Notes under the pieces: model-generated | The model's input: only the letters and a program-made list of their open reading frames with translations | Told to the model about the DNA's origin: nothing | Database searches by the model: none | Part shown: piece after piece, positions 1-8,900 of the stretch | How the letters are laid out: each line of letters opens with the position of its first letter | Numbering within the stretch: position 1 is the stretch's first letter | Position numbers and translations under genes: made by a program | Assembly: GCF_018860365.1 (NCBI RefSeq) | Contig: NZ_JAHKPO010000027.1 | Location: forward strand, 30,179-94,178 | Direction: 5' to 3' | Length of the DNA stretch: 64,000 nucleotides | DNA from: Arenibacter algicola | Lineage (GTDB): Bacteria; Bacteroidota; Bacteroidia; Flavobacteriales; Flavobacteriaceae

Positions 1-1
1 G

Positions 2-316
2 GAAGATGCCTTTCCATTGGATGAGGCTGAGGATACCGATACCGATGGTGATGGTACAGGTAATAATGCGGACACCGATGATGACAATGACGGAACTCCT
101 GATGTGGAAGATGCCTTTCCATTGGATGAAAGCGAGGATACCGATACCGATGGTGACGGAACTGGTAATAATGAGGATACCGATGATGACAATGACGGAA
201 CTCCTGATACGGAAGATGCCTTCCCATTGGATGAAAACGAGGATACCGATACCGATGGTGACGGAACAGGCGATAATGCCGATACGGATGACGATGGGGA
301 TGGTATTCCGGATACC
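2..316 (+). repeat. Tandem 105-bp coding repeat (35 residues per unit)
   Basis: Three direct copies begin at 2, 107 and 212 with GAAGATGCCTT(T/C)CCATTGG. A diverged copy of the start appears near 410. Each unit encodes EDAFPLDE followed by thrombospondin type 3 calcium loops. The high DNA identity suggests recent duplication, and copy number is likely to vary between strains. Confidence 0.85.
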
Positions 317-1006
317 GAAGAAACTAACAGTGACCAATTGGATACAGATGGCGATGGCACTCCTGATGTGGACGACTTGGACGATGATAATGACGGAACG
401 CCGGATGTAAACGACGCTTTCCCATTGGATGAGGCTGAGGATACCGATACCGATGGTGATGGTACGGGAGATAATGCTGACAGTGATGATGATGGTGATG
501 GACTAATGGACGATGAGGATGTTGATGTAAATGGGGATGGAATTCCGGATAACGGAATAGATACCGATGGCGATGGTATCAACGATGCCAATGATAATGA
601 CAGCGATAATGATGGAGTTCCTAATGATGAGGACGCATTCCCTACCGATCCTACCGAAAGCATTGATGCGGATGGAGACGGAATAGGCGCCAATGAAGAT
701 TTAAACGATAGGGATTCCAATATTGGAAGGGAGCGGCCAATTGAGGCTGCCCAGGCCTTCACGCCAAATGGAGACAATATTAATGATACTTGGATCGTAA
801 AAGATATTAACAACTATCCAAATTCAATAGTTACTGTTTATAACCGCTATGGGCATGAAGTGTTCAAGGCAATAGGATATAAAAACGATTGGGATGGAAG
901 GTCAAAATCCCGTTCAGAAAAATTACCTCCAGGGTCCTATTACTTTACCATAGACCTTAAAAACGGAAAGGCTCCAAAAGATGGATGGTTATTCATTAAC
1001 TATTAA
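2..1006 (+). CDS. T9SS type B surface protein, C-terminal part (5' end outside window)
   Basis: The reading frame is open from base 2, so the gene starts upstream of the window. About 235 residues of acidic thrombospondin type 3 repeats (D-x-D-x-D-G-x-G patterns such as DTDTDGDGTG and DTDDDNDGTPD) come first and should bind calcium. The last ~85 residues match the gliding-motility-associated C-terminal domain (type B T9SS sorting signal): FTPNGDNINDTW, then VYNRYGHEVF, WDGRS and LPPGSYYFTIDL. It ends at TAA 1004-1006, six bases before the PorP/SprF gene, so the two form an operon. By family knowledge the protein is exported by the type IX system and held at the cell surface. Its N-terminal adhesive or enzymatic domains cannot be seen, so the specific function is unknown. 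Confidence 0.9.
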   Translation, partial: EDAFPLDEAEDTDTDGDGTGNNADTDDDNDGTPDVEDAFPLDESEDTDTDGDGTGNNEDTDDDNDGTPDTEDAFPLDENEDTDTDGDGTGDNADTDDDGDGIPDTEETNSDQLDTDGDGTPDVDDLDDDNDGTPDVNDAFPLDEAEDTDTDGDGTGDNADSDDDGDGLMDDEDVDVNGDGIPDNGIDTDGDGINDANDNDSDNDGVPNDEDAFPTDPTESIDADGDGIGANEDLNDRDSNIGRERPIEAAQAFTPNGDNINDTWIVKDINNYPNSIVTVYNRYGHEVFKAIGYKNDWDGRSKSRSEKLPPGSYYFTIDLKNGKAPKDGWLFINY

Positions 1007-1012
1007 TTAAAT

Positions 1013-1927
1013 ATGAATTTTTTAAAAAACAAAATGAAACTGAGATTTAACAAAATATATATCTTTCTGGCCCTCTTTTTTGTTCTAGGAAATATGACTG
1101 CACAACAGGATCCAAATTATACCTTTTATAGGTATACTATGAACATAGTGAATCCGGCCTTTGCCGGTGCCGAGCACAGAACGGAATTTATGGCAAATGT
1201 GAGAAGCCAATGGGCAGGAGTCGAAGGTGCACCAGAGACACAAAGTTTTATAGCTAGTACCCATTTGGGGAAGAAAGTAGGATTAGGGGCCAGTGTTGTC
1301 AACGACAAGACCTTTATTGAGACCCAGACTTCTATTGCCGTGGATTTCTCGTATTTGGTAAGATGGAACGATTACACCAATATTTACTTAGGAATAAAGG
1401 CATCCGGGAATTCTTATAATGCCAATACAGATGGACTTACGACCTTCGGTATTGGTTCGGACCCTTCATTGATGGATATAGACGGAGGAATTACCCCCAA
1501 TGTGGGTGCGGGTATTTATGTAAAGAGTAGAAAATTTTCGCTAGCCTTTTCCGCCCCCAAAATCCTAAAACCAAAACGATTGGAGGAAGATGAAGGTACG
1601 GCCAAATTGGGAAGGAACAAAATGCATATGTACCTTATGGGGGCCTATGATTTTGAAATTGCTAGAAATCTGCTTTTTAAGCCTTCCACGATGATCCGCC
1701 ATATAGAAAGTGCTCCACTATCTGTTGATTTAACCTTGGCGCTTAAATATAACAATATCTTTGAGTTCGGTCCGTCCTATAGGTTGGATGAGGGTTTTGC
1801 CGGCTTTGTTCTTTTTAGCCCAACAGATAGTCTCCATATCGGGTATGCCTATGAAGCCGCATTAAATTCATCCTTGAACAATACCAATAATGGTACACAT
1901 GAAATTCTATTAAAAGTGAGTCTTTAG
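1013..1927 (+). CDS. PorP/SprF family type IX secretion membrane protein
   Basis: This 304-residue protein has a signal peptide (hydrophobic core IYIFLALFFVLGNMTAQ) and the PorP/SprF family opening QQDPNYTFYRYTMNIVNPAFAGAE. It continues as an outer-membrane beta-barrel-like chain ending in LLKVSL. SprF-like proteins are needed for secretion or surface attachment of their adjacent type-B-sorted partner in gliding flavobacteria. The gene starts 6 bp after the stop of such a cargo gene, which supports a dedicated pair. The ATG at 1034 (MKLRFNKIY) would give a more usual signal peptide and is an equally likely start. A strong terminator follows at 1962. Confidence 0.9.
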   Translation: MNFLKNKMKLRFNKIYIFLALFFVLGNMTAQQDPNYTFYRYTMNIVNPAFAGAEHRTEFMANVRSQWAGVEGAPETQSFIASTHLGKKVGLGASVVNDKTFIETQTSIAVDFSYLVRWNDYTNIYLGIKASGNSYNANTDGLTTFGIGSDPSLMDIDGGITPNVGAGIYVKSRKFSLAFSAPKILKPKRLEEDEGTAKLGRNKMHMYLMGAYDFEIARNLLFKPSTMIRHIESAPLSVDLTLALKYNNIFEFGPSYRLDEGFAGFVLFSPTDSLHIGYAYEAALNSSLNNTNNGTHEILLKVSL

Positions 1928-1961
1928 TGTGTGAAATAGTTGAAAAGATCAGACTTTAATT

Positions 1962-2007
1962 AAAAACAAAGGCCGTCCCAAGTTATTTTAGGACGGCCTT
2001 TGTTTTT
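1962..2007 (+). terminator. Rho-independent terminator after porP-like gene
   Basis: A perfect 17-bp inverted repeat (AAAAACAAAGGCCGTCC at 1962-1978, complement at 1991-2007) with a 12-nt loop ends in a T run. It lies 35 bp after the stop of the PorP-like gene and closes the cargo/PorP operon. Confidence 0.92.
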
Positions 2008-2664
2008 AATGTCCTCATTCTTTATTTGGAGTACAGAATTGAGTGGCTTTTAATGTCCATATTTTCTCCCTTTGGCAAAACACAACTTCTTTGCCTCTAC
2101 ACCACATATGCTTCTCTAAGTTGTATTACTGAGATATTCAGCGAATAATGTACTTTGTCTTTTTCTGTCTAATCGAAATTGTTTGTGGCCTTCGCTGCTA
2201 TAATTTGAGGATCTGGCAGATTGAAATTCCCCAAACGCGGTTCCTTGGCTTAGGCATTCTTAATCTCTTTCAAATTAAAAAGGTCATATAGTGACGATTA
2301 TATTTAGTGCTTAAAGATACTTTCCAAAAAATGTTGTTTTAGCCAGAAAGAACTCAAAACCACTTTTGATATAATCATTGATTTTTTAGGTGCATTTCAT
2401 GACTAATTCAACAAGTTCTGAATCCTGATTATTCTGTTGGAGTATCCATAAGTGCTAAAGTCAAAAAACGCTTACATTAACAACATGTATTAGTACTAAA
2501 ATTTCAATAATACACTAGAATAGTGCATGTAAGCACAAAAAGTATTATAAATTGAATTAATATTGGTTGTGCACATGCAATAATTGATGAAATTTTGTAG
2601 TGTAATAATTTTTTTTTGCAATCTACGAAAACGATTGCGTAAAATCACTAACCAGCCTAGTGCT
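2008..2664. other. Intergenic region upstream of ppsA
   Basis: No convincing gene is visible. Short frames on both strands are interrupted by stops. The minus strand between about 2040 and 2280 has stretches that read somewhat like protein but contain stops, so a decayed gene is possible and unproven. The 3' end holds a poly-T run (2611-2617) and a LacI-type operator candidate at 2626-2639. Confidence 0.5.
2626..2639 (+). promoter_or_regulatory. LacI-family operator candidate upstream of ppsA
   Basis: The 14-mer CGAAAACGATTGCG is an imperfect palindrome around a central CG. Its reverse complement, CGCAATCGTTTTCG, differs at two positions from CGCAAACGTTTGCG, a typical LacI-family operator form. 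It lies 25 bp before the preferred ppsA start codon. An overlapping inverted repeat GCAATC-N9-GATTGC spans 2618-2638. Its use by a sugar-responsive repressor is inferred; no LacI gene is in the window. Confidence 0.45.
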
Positions 2665-5094
2665 ATGAAAAACAAAAAAGAGTACATCCAAAAATTAAGT
2701 GAAGTTGGAATGGACGATTTACCAAGAGTTGGGGGCAAGAACGCTTCCCTAGGTGAAATGATCCAAAACCTTACTGCCCAAAACATTAAAGTTCCTAATG
2801 GTTTTGCCGTTACGGTAGATGCGTATGATGCATTTATTGACGAGAACAATCTAAAGGAAAAGATTAGTGCTGCCTTGGAGGGATTGGACACGACCGACAT
2901 TATTCAACTGCGTAAAACAGGTTCCAATATTCGGAAATTGATTTCCAACGGAAAATTTCCCGTATCCGTGGAAAAAGCGATACTGGAATACTATTATGTC
3001 CTATCCGAAGAATACAGTCAGGACGCCACAGATGTTGCGGTACGTTCTTCCGCAACGGCCGAGGATCTGCCGGACGCTTCCTTTGCAGGACAACAATCCA
3101 CTTATTTGAATATTCGCGGAGGGGAAATGTTGTTGACGGCCATTAGAAGCTGTTTTGCCTCTTTATACACGGACAGGGCCATTTCTTATCGCTCTTCCAG
3201 GAATTTTGATCATTTTACCATTAAACTATCGGTTTGTGTGCAAAAAATGGTTCGTTCCGATCTGGGTTCTTCCGGAGTTGCGTTTTCATTGGATACGGAA
3301 AGTGGATTTAAGGATGTGGTACTGATCAACGGCGCATATGGGTTGGGCGAACTCGTTGTGGGCGGGGAGATTTCTCCGGATGAGTTTATAGTGTTCAAAC
3401 CTACATTGGAACAAGGGTTTAATGCCATTATCGATAAAAAATTAGGCAAGAAAACACATAAAATGGTGTATGGGAACAAACCGTTTGAAACGGTAAAACA
3501 GGTTCCCGTAGATCAAAAGATCCAAGATTCCTTTTGTTTAAAGGATCCACAAATAATACAACTTGCCCAATGGGTACAAAAAATTGAAAATTATTACAGT
3601 TCTGTAAGAGGCTCCTGGTGCCCAATGGATATAGAATGGGCCATTGATGGACTTTCCAATGAATTGTATATTGTTCAGGCCCGTCCAGAGACCATCCATT
3701 CCCAGGAACAGACAGAGAGTATAAAGGAATATGAAATTGAAGACGAGGATCAACTGGCGGAAAAACTTCTTCTGGAAGGGGTTGCCGTGGGAGATAAGAT
3801 CGGAAATGGCAAGGTATACAGAATTTTTACCTTGGATGGAAGGGATGGCAGTGCCGATGAAATAGATTTTAAGGAGGGCGATGTGCTGGTTACCGAAATG
3901 ACCGATCCGGATTGGGAACCATTAATGAAAAAAGCCTCGGCCATTATTACCGAAAAAGGAGGTAGAACCTGCCATGCCGCTATTGTGGCGCGCGAAATTG
4001 GTATCCCTGCCATAGTGGGTGCAGCCAATGCCACTACCCTACTTGAAAATGGACAGGACATTACCGTGTCCTGTGCAGAAGGTAATGTAGGAAAGGTGTA
4101 CCAAGGAAAAATAAAATACAAGCTCCACGAAACGGCATATACAGAATTTCCAAAGACCAAGACCCCGGTCCTGATGAATATTGGTTCGCCGGAACTGGCC
4201 TTTCAGTATAGGAAAATTCCAAATGCCGGAGTTGGATTGGCCAGGGAAGAATTTATCATAAACAATTATATAAAGGTGCACCCCTTAGCTTTGTTGAAGC
4301 ACAAGACCTTGAACGATCCGGCCCTTTCCGCGTCCATAGCTGAATTGATCAAAGGATATGAATCCGAGGAAGCCTTTTTCATCAATAAATTGGCACAGGG
4401 CATCGGCAAGATCGGGGCTGCGTTTTATCCTAATAGAGTGATTACCAGATTATCCGATTTCAAGACCAATGAGTATTTCAACCTATTGGGGGGTAGTTAT
4501 TTTGAACCCCGGGAAGAAAACCCAATGATCGGTTGGAGGGGAGCTTCACGCTATTATTCCGAGACTTTTAGGGAGGCTTTTGTACTGGAATGTAAAGCCC
4601 TAAAAAAAGTAAGGGATGAATTTGGTCTGGAAAACATAACCATAATGATTCCATTTTGTAGGACCCCCCAAGAATTGGTCAAAGTATTGAAGATTATGGA
4701 GGAAAACGGACTTAAGAGAGGTGAAAGGGGTCTGGAAATTTATTTGATGGCAGAATTGCCTTCCAATGTAATTTTGGCCGATGAGTTTGCGCCAATGATA
4801 GATGGTTTTTCCATCGGATCCAATGATCTTACCCAATTGGTTCTTGGCTTGGATAGGGATTCCAGCTTGGTGGCCCATTTGTACGACGAGCGCAATTGCG
4901 CTGTAAAAAGTATGATCAAAACCTTAATATCCTCGGCCAAAAAACACAAAACCAAAGTGGGAATTTGTGGTCAGGGACCATCGGATTTTCCAGATTTCTC
5001 GAAATTCCTGATAGAGGAAGGTATAGATACCATTTCAGTTACCCCCGATTCCATGTTAAAAACATTAAAAGTAATTCAAGAAATAGAAAACTAG
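2665..5094 (+). CDS. ppsA: Phosphoenolpyruvate synthase
   Basis: This 809-residue protein converts pyruvate, ATP and water to phosphoenolpyruvate, AMP and phosphate, the entry step of gluconeogenesis. The order is the usual one. An N-terminal ATP-grasp PEP/pyruvate-binding domain begins VGGKNASLGEM and includes AVRSSATAEDLPDASFAGQQ. The phosphohistidine domain carries GGRTCHAAIVARE with catalytic His437. The C-terminal PEP-utilising barrel contains GSNDLTQLVLG and GICGQGPSD. The length is close to that of the E. coli enzyme (792). The frame is open back to 2584, but the ATG at 2665 fits the family start (MKNKKEYIQKLSEVG) and lies downstream of the operator candidate at 2626. A 51-residue ORF follows after 3 bp. 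Confidence 0.95.
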   Translation: MKNKKEYIQKLSEVGMDDLPRVGGKNASLGEMIQNLTAQNIKVPNGFAVTVDAYDAFIDENNLKEKISAALEGLDTTDIIQLRKTGSNIRKLISNGKFPVSVEKAILEYYYVLSEEYSQDATDVAVRSSATAEDLPDASFAGQQSTYLNIRGGEMLLTAIRSCFASLYTDRAISYRSSRNFDHFTIKLSVCVQKMVRSDLGSSGVAFSLDTESGFKDVVLINGAYGLGELVVGGEISPDEFIVFKPTLEQGFNAIIDKKLGKKTHKMVYGNKPFETVKQVPVDQKIQDSFCLKDPQIIQLAQWVQKIENYYSSVRGSWCPMDIEWAIDGLSNELYIVQARPETIHSQEQTESIKEYEIEDEDQLAEKLLLEGVAVGDKIGNGKVYRIFTLDGRDGSADEIDFKEGDVLVTEMTDPDWEPLMKKASAIITEKGGRTCHAAIVAREIGIPAIVGAANATTLLENGQDITVSCAEGNVGKVYQGKIKYKLHETAYTEFPKTKTPVLMNIGSPELAFQYRKIPNAGVGLAREEFIINNYIKVHPLALLKHKTLNDPALSASIAELIKGYESEEAFFINKLAQGIGKIGAAFYPNRVITRLSDFKTNEYFNLLGGSYFEPREENPMIGWRGASRYYSETFREAFVLECKALKKVRDEFGLENITIMIPFCRTPQELVKVLKIMEENGLKRGERGLEIYLMAELPSNVILADEFAPMIDGFSIGSNDLTQLVLGLDRDSSLVAHLYDERNCAVKSMIKTLISSAKKHKTKVGICGQGPSDFPDFSKFLIEEGIDTISVTPDSMLKTLKVIQEIEN

Positions 5095-5097
5095 ATT

Positions 5098-5253
5098 ATG
5101 AGCAATACTATAGAGGATATCCTTTTTGATGCCCACAAACACAACAAAAGAGAAGAATTATTGGCCTTTTTGGAAAAGATTCGTCTGAAGAATCCGGATA
5201 AGGAATTAACAGATCTGTACCAGATGGCCTATGAGAAAATAATTAAGTCCTAA
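5098..5253 (+). CDS. Small hypothetical protein (51 aa) downstream of ppsA
   Basis: An ATG three bases after the ppsA stop opens a 51-residue frame (MSNTIEDILFDAHKHNKRE... to ...YEKIIKS). It looks like a helical, charged, soluble protein with no signal peptide. The tight spacing and the terminator directly behind it (5264) argue that it is translated with ppsA. I do not recognise the family. A regulatory or stabilising partner of PEP synthase is only a guess from position. Confidence 0.65.
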   Translation: MSNTIEDILFDAHKHNKREELLAFLEKIRLKNPDKELTDLYQMAYEKIIKS

Positions 5254-5263
5254 CATTGATATA

Positions 5264-5310
5264 TAGTAATTAGCGGATAGGTCTCCGGACCTTCCGCTAA
5301 TACTATTTTA
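5264..5310 (+). terminator. Rho-independent terminator after ppsA operon
   Basis: The arms ATAGTAATTAGCGGA (5264-5278) and TCCGCTAATACTAT (5293-5306) pair with a single bulged base, and TTTTA follows. It lies 10 bp after the stop of the 51-residue ORF. Confidence 0.75.
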
Positions 5311-5971
5311 TGAAAATTTGTTAGGTAGTAAACAGCCGATATCGATGCTATTCCAAGGCTTCTAAACCGAACAATATAATATGCTAAATTAGGATCATTG
5401 CTTTATAGGTACGAAATTAATTATCGTCGGTATCACAGAACGCAATGGTTATGACATGGCTCCCAAGCATATGGCCACACCATTGGAATCATCCATTTAT
5501 TTTGGTTTTCAGTGTAAACCACAACATTCCATTTATTACAATACAAAGGAAGAGAAAGAATTTTCTTTAAGTTTTCCTATATCCTATCAAGTCTGGTTGG
5601 CAACAATAGGTATTTCCATACAAATTTTAAATGTTTATACGATTAAGCAATTGAAAATAAAATAGTCGAGAGGTAAAATCCGGTTAACTCCCACTATACT
5701 TGTATTTTTATTTAATTTCCAAAAAATAAAATGGCTGTACTAAATGTCAAAACAGCTCCATTTTAACTTTTCCAAGTATCTCAAAATCCATAAATATTTC
5801 AGAAAAAGCAAGCCATTTAAATCCTTTATTTAGGAGAATCCAAATGTACATAATAACCAATGTTTCCAACATATTCAAGCGGTTTCACAACATTTTGTTG
5901 GCTTATAAATAGTGTTGTTGTTGTTTTGATTTCAGGTATAAATTGTCAGAACCAAAATAATAGCACACCGA
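5311..5971. other. Intergenic region before the giant adhesin gene
   Basis: No supported gene is seen. A frame covering 5456-5665 (69 codons) has no family resemblance or good start context. The region is AT-rich and probably carries the adhesin promoter near its 3' end, but no clear TAnnTTTG box was located. Confidence 0.5.
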
Positions 5972-8900
5972 ATGACCAGAAATTTACTTTTATTCATTTT
6001 TTTCTTTGGCTTTATAATATCCGTAAAAGGTCAGTTAAGTGATCTTCATTATCTACCTCCCTTAAAACAAGGCAAAAATAACCAGGCAGTTCAGCAACAG
6101 GCGGTTTACCTTTCTACACCGGAACCAACCGCATTTACAGTAAATGCCTATAGAGGTACCAATACAACACCTATTGCCACATTTTCTATTTCCAATACAA
6201 ATTCGGCGGTTTATACTTTATCAAACGGGGACAACAATATTACATTGGTAGATAATTCAAACACTGGTGTGGTCCTGACCAATAGTGGACTCAGGTTTGA
6301 ATCTCCCAGTGGGAACAAATTTTATGTGAATTACCGTGGTTATTCCACTTCACAGGCAACATCCCTGACTTCCAAAGGAAGGGTTGCAATGGGAACAAGA
6401 TTTAAATGGGGCGGGGTTCCCAACCTAGGGTCCGAAGTGTCGAAATCAAATACCTTGGGAATCATGGCAACCGAGGACAATACTATCGTAAATCTTTTTG
6501 GATACGATCCAGGTTGCGAGTTTCGGGTTGGCAATAATAGGGCCGGGATTACTGCAGATACCTACCAAATTACCCTAGACAAAAATGAATCTTTTGTTTT
6601 TGAAACTTATATTGGTACCGCACCAACAGCAGCCCATCGTGATGGATGGATCGGAGCTTCAATAGTTTCCGATAAGGACATTGTAATCAGTAATGGTTCA
6701 ATGAATTTTGGCAGGGAAGAAAATTCATCCAACCGTGATGCCGGTATTGATCAGCCCGTACCGGAAAACCGATTGGGCAAGGAATATGTATTTGTAAGGG
6801 GTAACGGAAATGCGAATGGCTCAACAGAATTTCCCATTATAATAGGTACAGCCGATAATACGCAAATTTTTGTCAATGGTTCTGCTACTCCTGTTGCCAC
6901 TATAAATAATGGAGAATATTTTGAGATACCGAGCAGCTACTATTCCTCTAACACCGTTGGTGCCAACATGTTGGTGAAAACCTCCAAGGATGCCTATGCC
7001 TATCAATGTTTGGCTGGTGCCAGTGCGGTTTACACCCAAGGTCTTAACTTCGTGGCTCCTGTTAACTGTTTGTTACCGGACGTGATGGATAATATTCCGG
7101 ATATCCGAAATATGGCAGGATCACTGGTCACCGGAGGGGTAACCATTGTTGCAGCTGTAAATACACCGGATTCAAATATAGTAGTCAGTGATAGCAATGG
7201 TACCGTTACTTTGCCTCCTTCGGTTCCGGTTGCGGGATCATCGGATTGGAAGACCTTTTTTATACCTAATCTAAATGGTGATGTAAGTGTTCAATCTACG
7301 GGGCCCATGGCGATCGGATTTTTTGGATATAATGGTGCTAGAGGTGTTGCCGGTTATTTTTCAGGTTTTGATACTGTTCCGGTTGTAACCTTGGAAATTG
7401 TTGGGGGTGATGGATGTTTGCCCAATGCGGATATTCTAGAAGCTACCGGGAATTTTGACGCTTATCAGTGGTTCGAGGATGGTGTTCTGGTAGTTGGTGC
7501 CAATGAGTCCACTTTTAGGCCGTCCAAAGCTGGAGATTATTATTGCAGGGGAACAAAAGGGCCCTGTACCTATGATTCCCAGCCCATTACAGCATTCTAT
7601 TGTGAGGAAGATGTTGCTTTGTCCAAAACAGTGGACAAGGCCGAAATATTGGAGGGCGAGACTGCAACCTTTTCTATTAAAGTTAAGAATAATAGTTCCA
7701 ATCCCTTAACCAATCTGAAAATCACGGACAATATACCTTCAGGGCTTACATTTGAATCAAGTTATACCACTACAGGAACATGGGCCGGAAATACCTGGGA
7801 CATTGGTACTCTTAACGGGGGATCAACTGCTGTTCTTGAAATACAGGTTAGAGCGGATGAAATTGTTGGAATAGAACCCTTGATAAACCTGGTCAATACG
7901 GCAACAAATACTCAGGACCAAATAGATAATAATATTACAGAGGATATCCCCTCTGCACGTATAACAGTTCATAATGATTTTGACAAGGATGGGGTAAGGG
8001 ATATTACCGATTTGGATGATGACAATGATGGAATTTACGATGAAGTTGAATGTGCTACCACGATTTGTTTTGAACCCATCCTGAACGAAAGTTTTGAAAA
8101 TCCCGTAATTCCAAACTCTTCCTATAGACAACTTAATGAAAATAGTGTTGAAGGCTGGTCTACCACCTCAACTGATGGGCGGATAGAAATTTGGTCCAGT
8201 GGGTTCCTTGGTGTTCCTGCATTTGACGGCAAACAATTTGTAGAACTCAATGCTACCCAAAATTCTGCCTTGTACCAAAACCTATGTTTAACTCCAGGTA
8301 CCGTAATGAATTGGTCCATAAGGCATAGGGGGCGTGCAGGGGTTGATGTTATGCAGGTAAGGATCGGAGCAGACCTTGCAACTGCCGCCGTACAACAAAC
8401 TATGAGTGATGGTACTACTGCATGGGGCTACTATTCGGGCAGCTATACCGTACCCAATAATCAGACCAATACCGTGTTTGTATTTGAGGCGGTTTCTACG
8501 GCTAACGGCAATTTATCTGTTGGGAATTTTATAGATGACATACAAATTAATATAGTCTCCGTTCAATCATGTAGTGATAATGACAATGACGGATTCCCTG
8601 ATAATTTAGATTTGGATAGTGATGGTGATGGTTGTAGTGATGCCAATGAATATTATAGGGACCAAAATGCCGATGGTGGTGATGGTGGAGAATATGGGAC
8701 GGGAACCCCAGTTGTTGACCCAATAGATGGCACGGTTGACGCTGCTTCCTATATAAAAACTGTGGCCCCTGAAATTCTTTTGGGTAATACCACTGAGAAT
8801 TTGGGCGGAACGGACATCAATGGACAAGAAATAGCTCTAGGGGAATCCCTGGAATATGTGCTTAGATTTCAAAATACAGGTGATGATAATGCGGTAAACT

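Noticed and set aside
2..316. CRISPR array or phage-type repeats
   Set aside because: The repeats are in frame, 105 bp long without spacers, and encode calcium-binding motifs.
2040..2280. Possible decayed minus-strand gene in the spacer before ppsA
   Set aside because: Protein-like stretches are broken by stops in every frame and match no family I recognise.
5456..5665. 69-codon open frame before the giant adhesin
   Set aside because: No recognisable family, no start context, and composition like the surrounding AT-rich spacer. It may be a gene remnant but cannot be supported.
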